From: UBA3263 sp964508865
Lineage (GTDB): Bacteria > Bacteroidota > Bacteroidia > Bacteroidales > Muribaculaceae
Direction of reading: 5' to 3'
Length of the DNA: 5,954 nt
Assembly: GCA_964508865.1 (NCBI GenBank)
Contig: CAZDVP010000112.1
Span: 1 to 5,954, forward strand
The notes under the pieces were generated by a model. It saw only the letters and a program-made list of their open reading frames with translations. It was not told the DNA's origin and made no database searches. Within the stretch, counting starts at the first letter, position 1. Each line of letters begins with the position of its first letter. The position numbers and the translations under genes were made by a program. Of the stretch, positions 5,492-5,954 are shown piece by piece.

Positions 5492-5954
5492 ATGGGAAAA
5501 TTCTCCGAATATAAGCTGATGCTCAAAAGCTTACCCGAAGGAAACCATCATTTCGAGTATCAACTTTCAAAGCAGTTCTTCACCAACATGGAGAACACCG
5601 ACGTGCGCAACGCCGACATCAAGGCCGATGTCGATGTTGACCATCGCGGCGATGCCTACGTTATTGCTTTCCACCTGACCGGAACCCTGACCGTTGCCTG
5701 CGACCGCTGCCTGGACGACCTGGAGCTGCCGATTGACGCCACCTATAACCTGACGGTAAAATATGGCGACGAATATAACGACGACAGCGACACCCTGCTG
5801 GTTCTGCCCGAGAGCGACAACTACCTTAACGTTGCCTATATGATTTACGACACGGCCGTGCTGGCAATTCCGCCGCGCCACGTTCACCCGCAGGGCAAAT
5901 GCAACCGCGCAATGAGCGCCCTGAACAAAAAATATGGCGTCAGCAACGCCAACG
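5492..5954 (+). CDS. yceD: DUF177 / YceD family protein (3' truncated)
   Basis: Member of the YceD/DUF177 family (COG1399), small soluble proteins usually encoded just before rpmF (ribosomal protein L32); plant and bacterial relatives have been linked to 23S rRNA accumulation, but the biochemical role is not settled. 154 complete codons are visible from the ATG at 5492, and the frame stays open to the window edge, so the stop is missing. Seen: N-terminal MGKFSEYKLMLKSLPEG, typical of Bacteroidota members; the conserved CDRCLDDLELP (Cys70, Cys73), likely half of a metal or structural site; LAIPPRHVHPQGKC (124-137) with Cys137, the usual second conserved block; and an acidic stretch near 92-100. 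The length already fits the family, so only a short tail should be lost. It has its own promoter and an A-rich leader with no Shine-Dalgarno sequence. rpmF is predicted immediately downstream. Confidence 0.9.
   Translation, partial: MGKFSEYKLMLKSLPEGNHHFEYQLSKQFFTNMENTDVRNADIKADVDVDHRGDAYVIAFHLTGTLTVACDRCLDDLELPIDATYNLTVKYGDEYNDDSDTLLVLPESDNYLNVAYMIYDTAVLAIPPRHVHPQGKCNRAMSALNKKYGVSNAN

Noticed and set aside
1..5954. CRISPR array, insertion sequence, toxin-antitoxin or phage defence system
   Set aside because: No spaced direct repeats, transposase or terminal inverted repeats, small paired ORFs or defence domains were found.

Overview
The window looks like chromosomal DNA from a member of the Bacteroidota, most likely order Bacteroidales. 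All five recognisable promoters fit the Bacteroidota pattern of a TTG-type -33 box, 20 bases, then TAnnTTTG. No start codon has a convincing Shine-Dalgarno sequence, and the gene content fits (a multidomain GH2 beta-galactosidase with a C-terminal discoidin-like domain, and a DUF177 protein). Coding DNA is GC-rich with many C/G third positions, while the spacers are AT-rich. That would suit a GC-rich gut family such as Muribaculaceae, but the family is inference. Everything is on the + strand, and all four visible stop codons are TAA.

Layout. Bases 1-2090 are the 3' part of a GH2 beta-galactosidase gene, followed by a strong intrinsic terminator (2112-2147). A promoter at 2177-2208 drives a tRNA-Arg(CCG) gene (2224-2295), which ends in its own hairpin (2315-2348). 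The -33 box of the next promoter lies inside that hairpin. This promoter places the transcription start almost on the ATG of rlmN (2373-3392), so its mRNA may be leaderless. A family 2 glycosyltransferase (3398-4282) follows after 5 bases and is probably co-transcribed. Its last codons form an 11-bp inverted repeat, and the fabD promoter is built into it. fabD (4334-5212) is complete.

The 279-base spacer 5213-5491 is not empty. It holds a complete small transcription unit (promoter 5252-5283, about 71 transcribed bases, strong terminator 5330-5360) with no credible ORF. This is a candidate small RNA and the most interesting item here. A further promoter then precedes a DUF177/YceD-family gene (5492 to window end), which runs off the edge.

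Functionally, the left end is carbohydrate catabolism (beta-galactoside cleavage), the centre is translation (tRNA-Arg and RlmN), and the right end is the fatty-acid/ribosome neighbourhood (fabD next to yceD; rpmF and other fab genes are often linked to it). No mobile element, CRISPR array or defence system is visible. The notable observations are regulatory and RNA-level: the candidate sRNA, promoters nested in upstream hairpins, and a tRNA elbow with a swapped but still Watson-Crick 19-56 pair.
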